DNA from: Toxoplasma gondii ME49
Lineage: Eukaryota; Apicomplexa; Conoidasida; Eucoccidiorida; Sarcocystidae
Length of the DNA stretch: 64,000 nt
Direction: 5' to 3'
NCBI RefSeq assembly: GCF_000006565.2
Contig: NC_031480.1
Span: forward strand, 6,822,797 to 6,886,796
A program made the translations under genes and the position numbers. Below, piece by piece: positions 49,218 to 61,288 of this stretch. The notes beneath the pieces are model-generated. The model searched no databases and was not told the DNA's origin. It saw only the letters and a list, made by a program, of their open reading frames with translations. Each line of letters opens with the position of its first letter. The first letter of the stretch is position 1.

Positions 49218-51688
49218 TGCGTTGCAATATATACCCTGGCGTCGTACGCGTTCTTGGCGTTCGTCGTTTCCTGCCGTTAGTTCACTCTGCTTCAAAGAAT
49301 TGAGAAGCTTTGTGGTTGGTTTCGGGCCTCTTTTCCGTTCGTTTTTAGCTCGGGGCTGTCGATCGCCTCTGTCTGTGTGTGCTAGTGTGCACCCACGTTC
49401 ACACAAACGCATCGAGCTGAAGGACAACAGAACACAGGGAACCAGAGAAGATATGCTAGCATAGGAAGATAGAACAAAGATGAAACTATGCCATATTTCC
49501 AGGTGGGACAGCAAGAACCTGGCACTTGAAGATGTATGGGGGGAACTGCCAAAGTCAGCTCACTCAGACGCTTGTTCTGAGAGGCACGTGTTACGGTTTC
49601 TCAACTGAACGAAGCTACTGTCGAAAAAGCAGCTGTTATAGGATAGGGTCAATTTATCGAACACTCCCCGACCATAAAACGGCATTATCACATTTCTCAG
49701 AGAATGAACTGTACCATTTGTGCCCTAGAAGCGTCTAAGGTTTCCCTGCACGTCACGCGTAAAAGGATTTAGATCCTCCCATCGGTACGCTGCGCCTGAG
49801 GAAGATAGGGAGCAACCGAAGCAAGATAGAATGAACGGGACACAAGAAGGTTGAATGGGGAGGGAAAAAACAAATAAACGGATTAGCAGCTACACAGGCG
49901 ATTCGTAACACCACTTCATACACCTGAGTGAATTGTTCAAGCACATTATGCGGTGTTGAAAGTAATTCCATTGAACTTTACTGGTTTGTTGGTATTGATG
50001 TCATCAACATATCAGTTACGTATCGAACACGATTAAACTGGTTTATTGAACAAATTCAGACTGCACGGCAGATGAAAAACGTTTGTGAGGCTGTTTGCGC
50101 GGATATGGAGCATTTAACGCGGAGTTTTGTGTCAGTCACAGATACCCCTCACCTTCGAAGATGGATTCGCAGCCTTGAAACAGATCACATGGGCGACGAG
50201 GGTGCCTGCCCACGTCATGACGAGCAGTGGCATGCGTCGAGTGATAGTTTTCTATATAACCTAGCACATTTGTCTCAATTATTAGATGTTTTTGCTAAAC
50301 ACCAGCAAAACTTCAAAATTACACTGAAGTCGATGGTGCTCATGAGTTCCAGATTCACCTGGTCTCCCTTCAGTGTCGACGGTGCGGTTCCCTTCACGGT
50401 CGAGAGATACTTTGTACATATTTTTGGTGTCAAGCAATAACCCGAGACGCTGTCGCCTTATAAGTGGGTCACCTCAGTGCCCGACAGCGGTACCACGAAG
50501 GGAGCTTCTCATGTGAGCTTCGAATAGTGAAAAGGCATTTTGTGGTACCATCCGCCATTTCCCGTTGCATAGTCCCGACCTAAATTAACTCCCTACAATC
50601 TCCTAACGTTAACTAGCAGCAACGGTATATCTGTGTAGCGGCTGCGACCCTCCGACCTGGCCTTCCAGATAAGACACGGCTGAAGCGTGCACTTTCCATA
50701 TCCCACGCGCCAAAGCTCCGAGGGTGAAACAAGATGTAGCGAATAAGTCATGAATAAGAAAGGTGTTCGATGAGGGGCACACAACCCATAATTCCCTCAG
50801 CTTATGAGACGACACCTTGTCCATCTCCGCTTCCGTCATAGCGGACGCGACGGCGACCCTCATAGGAGTAAACGCTCACACGCAACTCTGCAACGGTACA
50901 CGACATGTACGCGTGTCAGTGACTGTATCCGGGAGATGTTAACAAGAGCTTCACAGTGTCTGGGTATGGAATATTGGCTCGAGATCGAGTGCAATATGTT
51001 GCGTTAATATGCAGGATACCACCAAGAAACGCCGCACTGGAAGAACGGAAACCAAGAGCAACAGCAGAGCGAACGAGAAAATCTTCCACTGGACCGAAAA
51101 CTCTTCGGCCCCCCATCCACTCGCGTTCGTTGGTGTCTAAACGAAAACTGAAATACGTGTGAATATCCAGGCGTCAGGCCTCTCGCCTTATGCAAGTTTG
51201 TGTTCAACCATAAACACATGTACGTACGCACGTAAGTGCGAATTTTGTAGTGAGCACTTTGCGTTAGTCGAAAGAAGAGACGCCACTGCCAAAAATGTTC
51301 TGAACGCTGTTTAGGGGTTCCGTCGACACAAAACAATCTAGAACACTAGTGATGCACATTGAGAGTCTGTGTATTGCCGCAAAAACTGGTTCAGTGTAGC
51401 ACGGGTTCTGGATAGCCGAGGCGAAGCTGAAGGCGAAAGAGTCAAGCAGATTTCGTGCATCTGGACCAGCAGCTTGTGAGAGATAAGAGAGTGAAGCTGA
51501 GCGGACCAAAACAGCACAAACAATCCAGCCCCATGAGCGTGAAGGCCGCAGGAAAAGTTCGAGACTACGGCTATCCCTACTGAAGTACAAACGGCAAGAA
51601 GAGAGAAGATGGTAAAATCACGTGACGCTTCAGCACATATCTGAAGAGAAGTGAGAGCAGCGACAGGAGCTAACAAAAACTGATTGAG
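49218..51688. other. Convergent region with a 171-codon frame
   Basis: Space between the carrier gene and the converging nucleoporin-like gene. A plus-strand frame 49928-50440 is open for 170 codons, but its first 25 codons lie inside a mitochondrial cob fragment (49930-50005), and it opens just after a stop without an ATG. The first internal ATG is at about 50071, leaving 123 residues (MKNVCEAVCADMEHL onward) that look helical but match no family I know. A minus-strand frame at 51676-51338 could be an alternative last exon of the nucleoporin-like gene. Confidence 0.4.
49930..50005 (+). pseudogene. cob: Nuclear mitochondrial fragment, 3' part of cob
   Basis: This matches a late part of T. 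gondii cytochrome b as I remember it, with the block CATTATGCGGTGTTGAAAGT differing at only two positions from the organelle sequence and further agreement to GTATTGATGTCATC. About a quarter of positions differ elsewhere. It is a short non-functional insertion. Confidence 0.75.
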
Positions 51689-54600
51689 TCATAGCCATAC
51701 AAAAGCACTGAGACGGTGACATGGCGGTGACTTATAAAATGGCTGTGCCGACATAACTGTTTCCAAGATTGCATTTGTGAGCTGAGAAACGCATTGTGTA
51801 TCATAACGGACGATGCTTCTGTAGCTGAAATCATCATATGCGACCGCATCCTCCACCTGCACGAAATACATCATACGTCCGAGCTAAACAAATACGCCTT
51901 TGTTAGCCATACAGTTTGGCTCGTGGCTTTGAGACAACCACGATTTATCACGATCTTGATCTAAACTCCTAGTTCTGTCGATGACTCTTACAGGCGCTCC
52001 ACATCATAAAGAACACGTTGTTCTATGCTCCCCATCTTTCCCATGTACTTCATATATATACATATATATAAACACATTTGCTAGACGGCAACGTTGATTG
52101 TGTGAAAAACGTGCAATACGGCCTAGATATTTACGTACAAAATCTAATAGCCTTCCCGAGAACAGACGCATCTACGTCGACATGAAGAAAGGAATAGGGA
52201 AGGAATGTCAGGAGACCTACCGGTTCTCCCCTCTCGACCAGGCGAAGAAGAACATAGGCGACGCAATCGACTAGGCGAGCGACGCCGAGGGCGCTCGCCG
52301 TATGAAGTGTTCCCTCAGCCCATGGAACAGTCGAAGGGGGTGAAAACGAGAGCAACCTGAAAAGTATACAAGATGAACGCACGAACGACGTCACTTCCAA
52401 AAACACTGCCTATTAAAATGAATGCATATAAACTACTCTCAAACACACCGCTCGTCACGTCGGTAATTGCTCCGCAAGGAAGGTCGGTAAGGTCCCCTGT
52501 ACGGGTGGCAGCGCGTGGTCAAAAGTTCAGGGTCGGAGGCAGCATCCTGGATGCGTCACGCAACGAGGAAACACCACCGAAAACGCATCCGGCGGAAAAA
52601 CTTCTAAACTGAAAGGTCGTACAAAAAGGAAAACCGATTGCGGAACACAGGTGGCCCGAGAGGCGTGCGGCGAATGGCACAAAATAATGCAGTGAAGGAG
52701 AAAAACGAATGGAGAACAGAATGGGGAGGACGCAATTACGGTCGTATGGAAGCGAAGCCAGGGGCAACGGCACGCAATTGTGAAGTGAGAAGGGGCAGGG
52801 GAATCATGGAAAAAAATGTGCCAACGGTATGTAGAAACAAGAAGAGTCCCACGTTCATGTTCGATTCTCCTTCTTTCGTAGAACAGAAAACAGTTTGTTT
52901 CTTACGGCTTGGACGATCGAATGAGCTCGGCGAAGAGTGAGAGGGCAGACCGGAACTCGCCTTGGCGTGCGCGCCACAGAATCCGCGACTGCAACCACGA
53001 GACATGAATCTCCCGCGTTTCTCGCAACGGTAGACAGCGCTGCATAATAGCACACAGAAAACATACATTCACACCGTGTCGTTATTCCTTTCATGTTTTA
53101 GCTTTCTGTGCCACCTAGGCAGCAAACGGAGGAATCTGAATGTTGCGGACTATCTCTCTGCAAGGGATCAGCGACCTAAAACTGCGGTGAAAACTGAAGC
53201 CGTCTTCCTGAAAAGTAAAACGAACACCTTTTAAGCCCTTCTACGACACCGCCACCACAGCAGTTTGCTTCGACAGCATATGCACCGAACATCGCGTCTG
53301 AAGGCGTGCACTGGCATCGATCAGAGGAAAATCCCGAAAGTGTGCAAGTGAGCAACACAGCCACAGCTTTGTGTTACAGAACAAAGTACGCAAAATATGT
53401 AAAAGCATGAAGACTTGAAGGCCCACCCCTGAAGACAACTAGGATATCGACGACTAGTACCGTGCATCATACCTCTCGACCCAGACACGCATTTAGACAC
53501 GAAGGGTGGTCTAAACTGTTTCCACGTCGGCCCGACACTTGTGTTCGAAACCAGGGAAACATATTACCCAGGCTCATTCTGTCAGTTAGTATCCTTGCTA
53601 GCCCGTCTTGTCTGACAGTGAGCGGTATCCGTCTTCCACTTTGTTACCATCTGCCCTATTTCCCCGAGTGTGCGCGCTAAAAGTTGCCGTCTCTTACCTC
53701 CAAAAGAGGGTAAGCTGCCAAGAAGAATTTCGCTTTCCGGCTGTCCGCCTCGTCTGGTGGGCTGTCAAAGTTGGAGAACACATCGCTGTCAAGTGCCTCG
53801 AAGAGGATCTCTGACGCATCCAATAACATACACATCCACAGATATTGTTGTAAGATTTAAAGAGAGCTATACATGCAATCTTTTCCATACGCACAGACGC
53901 GACTGTACATATGCGGAGAGAGGGCGTCGTTCGTCTCATGTCCCAATTGTTCCTCCCTTAAACACCCAGAATAGTCTCACGCGAGTACACTTACACACCA
54001 GAATCGGCCGATGCTTCGAAACAATACTGAGTCACGCACCTTGCAGAAGGTTGCATTATGCCCCCAAATCTCTTGCTGTCCTTGTGATCTGACTGTGAGG
54101 AAGGGGAGACGAAACGAGAGACTAGTAAATACCTTCACCGTCTGTTTGAACCATGTCGACAGGAACGCGGATACAGTTTCTTCTGTCGCATGGTCACGCT
54201 TACCCAAACAAGAGGGGAAGTCGCGAAGAAGCCACGCAGCGGTAAGCGCCTCAACTAAAGCCCTTCTTCGTCGGCCTTCGTCTCTGATCTCTGTGTAAAG
54301 ACAAAGAAGAAGTCTATGGTTCCTTTTTTCTACCCTCCAACGAGCACCGGCTGATAATTCGTGGCCCGTTCCTAGCGATACACTCTCCGGAGCTGGTGAT
54401 AAAGCCGAGCAACCCAGCAAGTGTTCGAGAACGCCTGGGTGGATGGCGTCTCCGTCAGCCGCGAGGCAGCCCAAAACTGCTGGCGAGGAGACGACAGCAA
54501 AGTCGTGTGCCGCAAGGGAGCGGCTCAGGAACCTCCATCGAGACGTTGGAAGGACCTGAGACCCACAGAAGCAGAAAAAACCAAGAAGCACTGAGCAAAT

Positions 54601-57600
54601 GCGACACATCAGAGGGATGTAATGACACGGGAGTAACAGTGAGAATAAGAGACAACAAGAAAGAACTGCAAAACCCAAGAAGCAAGGGCGACTGCAACGA
54701 ACTGAGACACACGATAGAAAGACAAAGAACAACAGAGCACGGGAGAAGAGGGCAACCGCGGCAAACTGGTTTGTGACCAAAATAAATACTCCAAGAACAC
54801 AAGTCTTCTCACCACTGGACTGTGACACCCTTTTGTAAATGCTGTCCGTCTCGTCGTTTCGTAGAATCGCCGCAGATCTACGGCCGAATGTTTCCTCGTC
54901 ACTCTATCTTTTCTCACCGTCATGAGCAGGATCTTCGTCAAATCACTGCTGCCTTCCAAGCCTTTGTCAATGAGGCAGTCAAAGCTCGACATGTCTTCTC
55001 GCTGAGAGCCTTGCTTTGATACAGAGTGATCCTCGTAGTCAAACTTGGTGATGAACGGATCCAGCTGCTTCAACTGAGGGCAGCGACTAACGCCACAAGC
55101 ACGTAGGAGGAGAAGAAGAAGAAGCGAAGATCGCTTGAACAGGGAGGAATTATCCATGAGCCAAGTCACGGCTTGAAAGCAACAGCCGCATGCTGCGAGC
55201 ATTCTCGGATACCCCACATTGACATGAACACGATCCCGACTTGGCGAGAAGCCATTCGACGCCGAGCTGTCGAAATAAGCAGCCCCACGTTGTCGGAACT
55301 TCTCTGCCAGTTCCTGAAGAGATGTTGAGAGAGCCGACTGTGAGTCCAGTGCCTGACTAGACGAAAGCAGAGCGAGGTGGAGTTTGTAGTGAAGGAAGTC
55401 CTCCTGTAAAAAGCGCTGAACGAGACACACGCGAAAGAGCGGAACACGTGTCACAGACACAAGGGACGAAGAGGAAAAGCAGCAGAAGGTACACAAGAGA
55501 GACAGAAAAACAAACAACAGAGTGAAGCCTTCCTGAACGAGGAATACACAGGGCATAAGGTGAACGAGCGACATTTGCGGGGAGCGACATCAGTAGAGAG
55601 ATATGGGATCAATAGATTGATACATACAGTAGAGATAGAGTAGATACATTTAGAATAGGTAGCTACAGATGTCGTAGATGTTGCTCACGGCACCTCTACG
55701 CAACGTTGTCACGGCAAGTCAGCAAAAAAGGCACGCGTGGCGATTTGCTTGTCAAGGGCAAGTGTTTGTGCCGGACGATCCGTCTTAATGGGCTGGAGGA
55801 CACGGGTGAGTCACACTGGAAAGCGATAGAGGAAAAATAGTATACGTTTAACGACAGTGGACACAGGAGAAACCTATGCGACGAAGCTGCGTTAAAAGCT
55901 GCAAAGAGACACGAACCCGACGCCGCAGGTGGAGAAATAGGCAACACAGAAGCCGCGAGGTCGCGAAAAAGGTGACTCACCCGCAAGGAAATGGCTGCGT
56001 TGACTGGGGGCCACATGCTGGGGTTGATAAGAGACAGAAGAAGAGGCAGGTAAGGATCCTTGCCCTGGCGGGTCTGTCTCTCCGTTGTCCGGTTGGTTTC
56101 GCCAGTTGCCACAGTTTCAGGTGGGTACAGGAGAAGTAACTGCCCAATGATGACTGGCAATGAAGGGGGTTTCAGAGAGTCTGCAGAGGGGAGGGCGGCG
56201 AGCATTTCCGCCACATTTTCTGATGAAAAAGATATGTATACAGACAGAGCACCAAAAAGGTACCGTCACTTCTCCTGAGCTGCTCCTTCAACTTTCGAGC
56301 TTCCGTTAAGGGGTGAGGCAGAAAACGCCAAATCAAAAAGTTCCCTTCCCTCGCTGGGGTGTTAACATCGCTAGTGCAGAACGCATTATCATGAACAGCA
56401 CCCGAATCTTCTCTTCGATGCAAGAAAAGTCATGTCCGTTTTCTTCGCCTCTCACACCATACAAGAAAAACTGAGAAAGCGGACGTCACATACGAAGGAC
56501 GTTGAGAGGTTCTATTTTAGCATTAGAACTTGAGCCACAGGAATGGTAGTTCAGAAATAATGGGCACCCTATTTCATTCCCCCACAGTATTACGTATTGT
56601 AAAAATACACAGCGGCGGGAATAAAGAGAATGTGCGCAGTGACCAGAAGAAGCAGTTTGTGTTCGATCCAAACAAGATATTTCTCGATGGGTGCGTTGTA
56701 TCAGAATAAGACTAACTCACTTCGCTCCTCTTCATTGACCGTCACATCTGGCAGATTGCGTCTGTTGGCTTCGACGGATGAAGAAAGAACGAGAGCAAGA
56801 AGATGGCGACAGACGAAAGGCAACAGGGGAGGCTGGGGAGGAAGCGAACGACCGAAGTCGGTTGATGTTTTGATCTCTTTTTCCTTATCCCTCTGAGACC
56901 CAGAGTCCACAGGCGCCAACGCGGCAGCCTGCACTGCCGCGCATGCCTGTTCGAAGGTGCAGCCCCCAGAAGGCAAAAAGTCTCCCGCACCAAGAGCGAT
57001 GAGGCACTGAACGGTGGGGAAGCAGAGTGAACAAGAAGACACACAATAAGCACAAGCATCAGGGGAAGCATTCTCTTCAGATAGCCCCAAAGTGCTCAGC
57101 CTCGAACACGCTGTAGTGACTGGCCCACCCTCTGATCCTGTGAAATCGGACCTTTCACGGTCTCGATACGCGTGTGTTCCCCAAGAGTGTGTGTTCAGAT
57201 CAGTCAGAAGGCACGCACGTGCTGCAGGTAAACAAAGGCCATCAAGATTTGTACCAGCACGTTTCAGACGCCGGATAACGAAAGAAACACACGAAGACTT
57301 GGAGCAATCTACAATATCCACAACGATGCACCACATGCACATCATCACTGTGAGCGACCCCAGTGTCATCCCCTGATTGTCCATCAAGGAGAGACTCGTC
57401 CTTCTTCTACAGTACGTGGACGTTCTCCGCCGTGAAAAACCGTACTTTGATGTCGGCTGTGCGGAAGGCGTAGTAAACGGCACGCCACCAGATTGCATCC
57501 CGTTCATCTTTCTCCGATTCTCCGGCATCGCCATCAGCTGCTGGACGGCATGCGAGTCGATCCTCTTGCCATTCCTCTGTAGCGAGAGAAATCCAGAATT

Positions 57601-59053
57601 CAAACACTTCACGTGCTCCCGGACACCAGCGGGCGTTCTCTATTCCCCACTCTGTCCACCATCTGGTCGCGATGCCCGAGCAGTCGTAGGTTTTATCCAG
57701 CTCCTCACGGCGTCCATGCTCGAGTGTGGCAAGGGAGTTGCCCACCAGCGCTCGAAGGAAACCCCGACTATCGGCGTCGTCTCTCTGTTTCTGCGGGCCA
57801 GGAGGACATTTGTCACTCGCAGCCAGCCCGTGGAGCTCTTGGAGAAGAAGGCGACAACATCCAATAACCTGGCGGAAAAGCGCTGCGAAGTGTTGACGTT
57901 GGCGGCGAGAAAAGAAGAGACAAGATTCCTCAGACACTTGATACAGACTAGAGACGGTTGGAGACTCCAAGCGTGTTTCCAGTTGGAGCTGAAGCTGTTC
58001 TGTCTCGGATTCGATCGAAATGGAAGTCGACTTCTTGCCCTCCACCACGGCAACTCCAGCTGACGCGAGCGTGGCAGGTAACTGCAGGAGAACGTGGAGG
58101 GGCAGATGTGTATCCTTCAGGCTACCGCCAGGCAATTGGCTGTGCTGGAGAAACGAAAGATACCTCATCAGGCAGTACTCCGGAGCAGTCAAAACGGGGA
58201 TTTGGAGAAGAGGAGGCGTCCGTTTGAGGTCCTTAGTTAGGTCTCCACTTGCGAGCGTCCCGCCATCACTATGTGCAGCAGCTTCTCTCTGCAGAGCGTC
58301 GTCGATGTGAAGAGGCGGGACACCTCGCAGCTCGCGGAGCAAGGCTTCTCTTTCATGATGCCACCGTCGTGCATCTTTGTCACAACGCAGCGACGCAGAG
58401 AGTTGAAGAGAGTGGCGCACGGCTCCCGTATCCAGAAAAGAGCTGAGAGCGGGATAGACTTCCTGCTCATCTTCGTGACGCGACAACTTCACGGGGTAGT
58501 CCCCGCTCAAGCCAGCCACAGGTACCAGGGACGCCTGAAAGCGATCTTCTGTCGACGACGGTTGTGGCTGTTGAGATGCTGAATAGGGCGCAGAAGTAGC
58601 ACATCCGAAACTATCTAGCGGCCCGCCGTAGAGCCGCGCTTGGAAAACTCTCTCATACCGATGTATCACTCCTTCTACATCTGGCCGGGTGTGCCGAGAG
58701 CGTGACAATGAGGCGTGATATCCATACGCTGCTGGTAACGTTAGCTGCACCTTGGGCTTGTTTACCAGTGGTGGGCGCTTAGGATGCATTTCAGTCAAAT
58801 CCCCATATGCCCCTAAACCCGGTGCGTTTCGCGAGCCACCTCCTCCGGAAGGGATGGAATTTCGCACACAGTTTCTGAGAGAATCAGCATCATTGTACAG
58901 GCAAGAAAGAACTGGTGGAGCAGAAATGTTTCTGAGACTACATACTCCAGTATTTCGCGCCGACAGAGATGCCAAGTCTATTGTGGGGGCGACAGGGAGT
59001 GGCGGTGTGGACAGAGCAAGTGGCTGGGGGGAGACTGCTACAGGGACCGGCAT
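51689..59053 (-). CDS. Nup93/Nic96-like nucleoporin
   Basis: Ten exons fit in phase: 59053-57446, 57006-56721, 56353-56270, 56180-55981, 55403-54918, 54555-54133, 53808-53698, 53310-53228, 52356-52221, 51856-51689, giving 1194 residues. The first 200 residues are disordered; the rest is nearly all helical. Against the Nup93/Nic96 family I can align by eye: FLRALVGNSLATLEHGRR then IWWRAVYYAFRTAD (human has a WxxxYYCxRCGD block here); REDFLHYKLHLAL; SLQELAEKFRQRGAAYF; a helix pair MLAACGCCFQAVTWLM; and near the end RLVDCVAYVLLRLVERG followed by LTNAILETVM. The order is that of Nup93, a scaffold of the inner ring of the nuclear pore. Human Nup93 has 819 residues; extra length is the N-terminal tail and polar loops. 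The start ATG follows an in-frame stop. The exact 3' end of exon 3 and the C-terminus after about residue 1185 are uncertain. Confidence 0.62.
52052..52071. repeat. (CATATATATA)2 simple repeat
   Basis: Two copies of a TA-rich decamer in the last intron of the nucleoporin-like gene. Confidence 0.85.
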
Positions 59054-60895
59054 TATCCCTACACGGAACACGCCTCAAAACAACAAAAAATATAGCGAAC
59101 AAAACGCGCAAGGCAAATTCCAGAAGAGAGTGTCGCTTTTTCTTCCAAAACAAGCAAATCAACTGCTTCTCCGTTCGAAAGGAGTGCCGCGATTTTTCGA
59201 TGTCGAGGAATGAAAAGATGTGCAGCAACAAAGAAATAGCGTTGTTTTTCTCTTGAAACGCATGTGCAATTAAACGGCAGAAGTTGTGTTTTCGACGTTG
59301 CAAATAATGAAATGTCGACTGGCAGCAGGACACGCCCTGGTTCTCATGATACCGGTTTTCCTTCCATTTTTAACTGGACCGAAGTGTGGCAACACATCCC
59401 CTGAAGAAGGAAGTGTCAAATATGTCTCTAAAGACGTCCCGACAGACGAACGGAACGCAAGGAAAAAGCACAGTAAACTGGTGAATCGTCAGTTGGCGGC
59501 TCGCAGATAGCGACACAGGCCAATTCCGAAACGGGGTTTTCAACGAGGAAACGATTACAGAAGAGTGGCTCGGATGACCCTTTTTCTCACTCCGACCCGG
59601 TGACCCGATTTGGATGCGAGCGATCCAAGGGGCGTGGCAATCGACGCTGCTACACTACAAGAAAGCGGCTGACGAACTCTCTTGTTAGTGACTAACGTCC
59701 CACCATTTTTTTCGCTGTCATGATTCTTCTTCACTGCGAAAGGAGACCTCTCCATATCGGTGTCGAGTCAGTCGTTTGGCGTACACCTGCATGGTCCAGG
59801 AGCGCAAACACCCTAACCCACAGCCCTGGCGGTTCATCGACTGCAGACTGGATCGGAGTCAGCTGACCTGGCAAGACAATGAGGAAGCCTCGCAAAGGAC
59901 TGGAAACTAGATAAGATCCCTGAACGTCCAGTCGTTGGGGGGTGAGTTCCCCGATTGACTTTGATCGAAAACAGTTGGCAACAAGTGGTGACGGGGCGAT
60001 CACCACCGTCGAGTTAAATCTTCCATTTTGCCTGCTCCTGATCCGAGTTGCTCTACAAATTCGTTCCGCGGTGAAACAGACTCTTCTACGGCAGAACTTT
60101 GTATTTTAGCTTCCCAGAGTCTATGTGCTTCCTAGATGCACCTAAAAATCCCAACGTAAGCGATGAAATTGGCGCAGTGCATGTCGATACGGTCCAGCAT
60201 ATACCAGGGTCAATAATATGTCAACTAGCGGCAGCGCCAGTCCGGAAAAACGGTTGCACTACAATTTCAACTCCGCTATTACCGCTACTGGTGGAGTTTA
60301 TAGCATCGGCTGCAGCGTCTGTAGCCTCTGGCAAAACAGCGAATACCAATTGCCCAAAAGTTTTTTACGCGAATCATACGTGGAGACGCAGTGAAACATC
60401 CTCGTTCGCAAACAACTGCACGGCGTACCCCCTTATTTGATCGATAGGTCTAATATGCGCGTTTCCATGTGCTTGTTTTCTTCACCCTAACACGTTCTAT
60501 GCTGTTGTATCTGTATTATCACTTGCTGACGTAGCGTTATCTTGAATACACCAGACTGCCACACTGGCCTTGTTGACAGCAAGCTTCGGGCGGCGACACT
60601 CATCGGTAAATGCTGCGCCAAAATGCATCATGCTGGCATCGCCGAGCCGAATGCGAACTAGCTTATTTCGTTATGATCGCGCCTGCACCAGTCGTCGATT
60701 GTGCTCGTATGAAACCGCCAGCATAGGCGGCCCTGCAGTAGCCATGGCTACCAGCGAATGGTTGGTAAACCTAAGGCAAACAGCCTTCACACTTCTGCTT
60801 AGCTGTGCGTTGTCGATATTCTCTGCAGATTGTTTTGTCACCTCTTGCACAGTCCTCTATAACGACGTCTGCTGACGTATTCTAGTAATAGTATC
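59054..60895. other. Divergent intergenic region with possible small gene
   Basis: This holds the promoter of the nucleoporin-like gene and of the LEA gene. A possible small secreted protein starts at 59307. A 113-codon plus-strand frame at 60099-60440 opens with TTG and has eight Cys residues but no known signature. Two ACGT-core hexamers (60864-60869 and 60873-60878) lie just before the LEA start codon. Confidence 0.4.
59307..59510 (+). CDS. Possible small secreted protein, or first exon of one
   Basis: An ATG opens 67 codons beginning MKCRLAAGHALVLMIPVFLP, a plausible signal peptide, followed by a short basic tail. I recognise no family. Alternatively a donor after AAACTG (near 59480) could join in phase 0 to a frame at 59743-59910 that ends in TAG and adds four Cys residues (YRCRVSRLAYTC). 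Both readings are guesses from frame and signal peptide alone; it lies about 250 bases from the divergent start of the nucleoporin-like gene. Confidence 0.25.
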   Translation: MKCRLAAGHALVLMIPVFLPFLTGPKCGNTSPEEGSVKYVSKDVPTDERNARKKHSKLVNRQLAARR

Positions 60896-61288
60896 ATGGC
60901 GGACCAAGCGAGAACTGCGAAAGAACAAGCCATGTCCACAGCGTCTTCCGCGAAAGAAGGAGTGTATGACGCCGGACTTGCGGCCAAGGAAAAAACCTCT
61001 TCCGCAGTAGAAGAGGCTGGGGACTATTGCTCCAGTGCGGGAATGAAAGTCGGTGATACGGCGAGCAACGCAATGGAAAATGTCAAGGATTATGCCCACA
61101 GCGCCGGAGAGAAGATCGGCGACACTGCTGCCAACATCACAGAGGGCTCTTCAAACACCGGCAAGTCTGCGATGGAAATGGCAAAAGATGCTGCCAGCGC
61201 TACCGGCCAGAAAATTAGCGATGCGACGAAGGCTGCCAGAGACGCGGCTGCCAATGCAGGACAGAAGATCAAAGATACGGTTTCTTGA
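60896..61288 (+). CDS. LEA-like (late embryogenesis abundant) protein
   Basis: A single exon encodes 130 residues from MADQARTAKEQ to GQKIKDTVS. Almost the whole length is built of degenerate 11-residue units with Ala, Lys, Glu/Asp, Ser and Thr at recurring places (AKEGVYDAGLA, AGEKIGDTAAN, TGQKISDATKAA, AGQKIKDTVS). This is the hallmark of group 3 LEA proteins: unstructured in water, helical on drying, and shielding membranes and proteins from desiccation, salt and freezing. T. gondii has a small cluster of such genes, expressed in oocysts and sporozoites, and this is most likely one of them. No signal peptide or membrane span is present, so it should be cytosolic. The neighbour at 62562-63131 is a second LEA-like gene in convergent orientation. 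Confidence 0.85.
   Translation: MADQARTAKEQAMSTASSAKEGVYDAGLAAKEKTSSAVEEAGDYCSSAGMKVGDTASNAMENVKDYAHSAGEKIGDTAANITEGSSNTGKSAMEMAKDAASATGQKISDATKAARDAAANAGQKIKDTVS

Noticed and set aside
51338..51676. Additional last exon of the nucleoporin-like gene
   Set aside because: Joining it requires either a 48-base intron or a weak donor; the stop at 51689 is simpler. Transcripts could overturn this.
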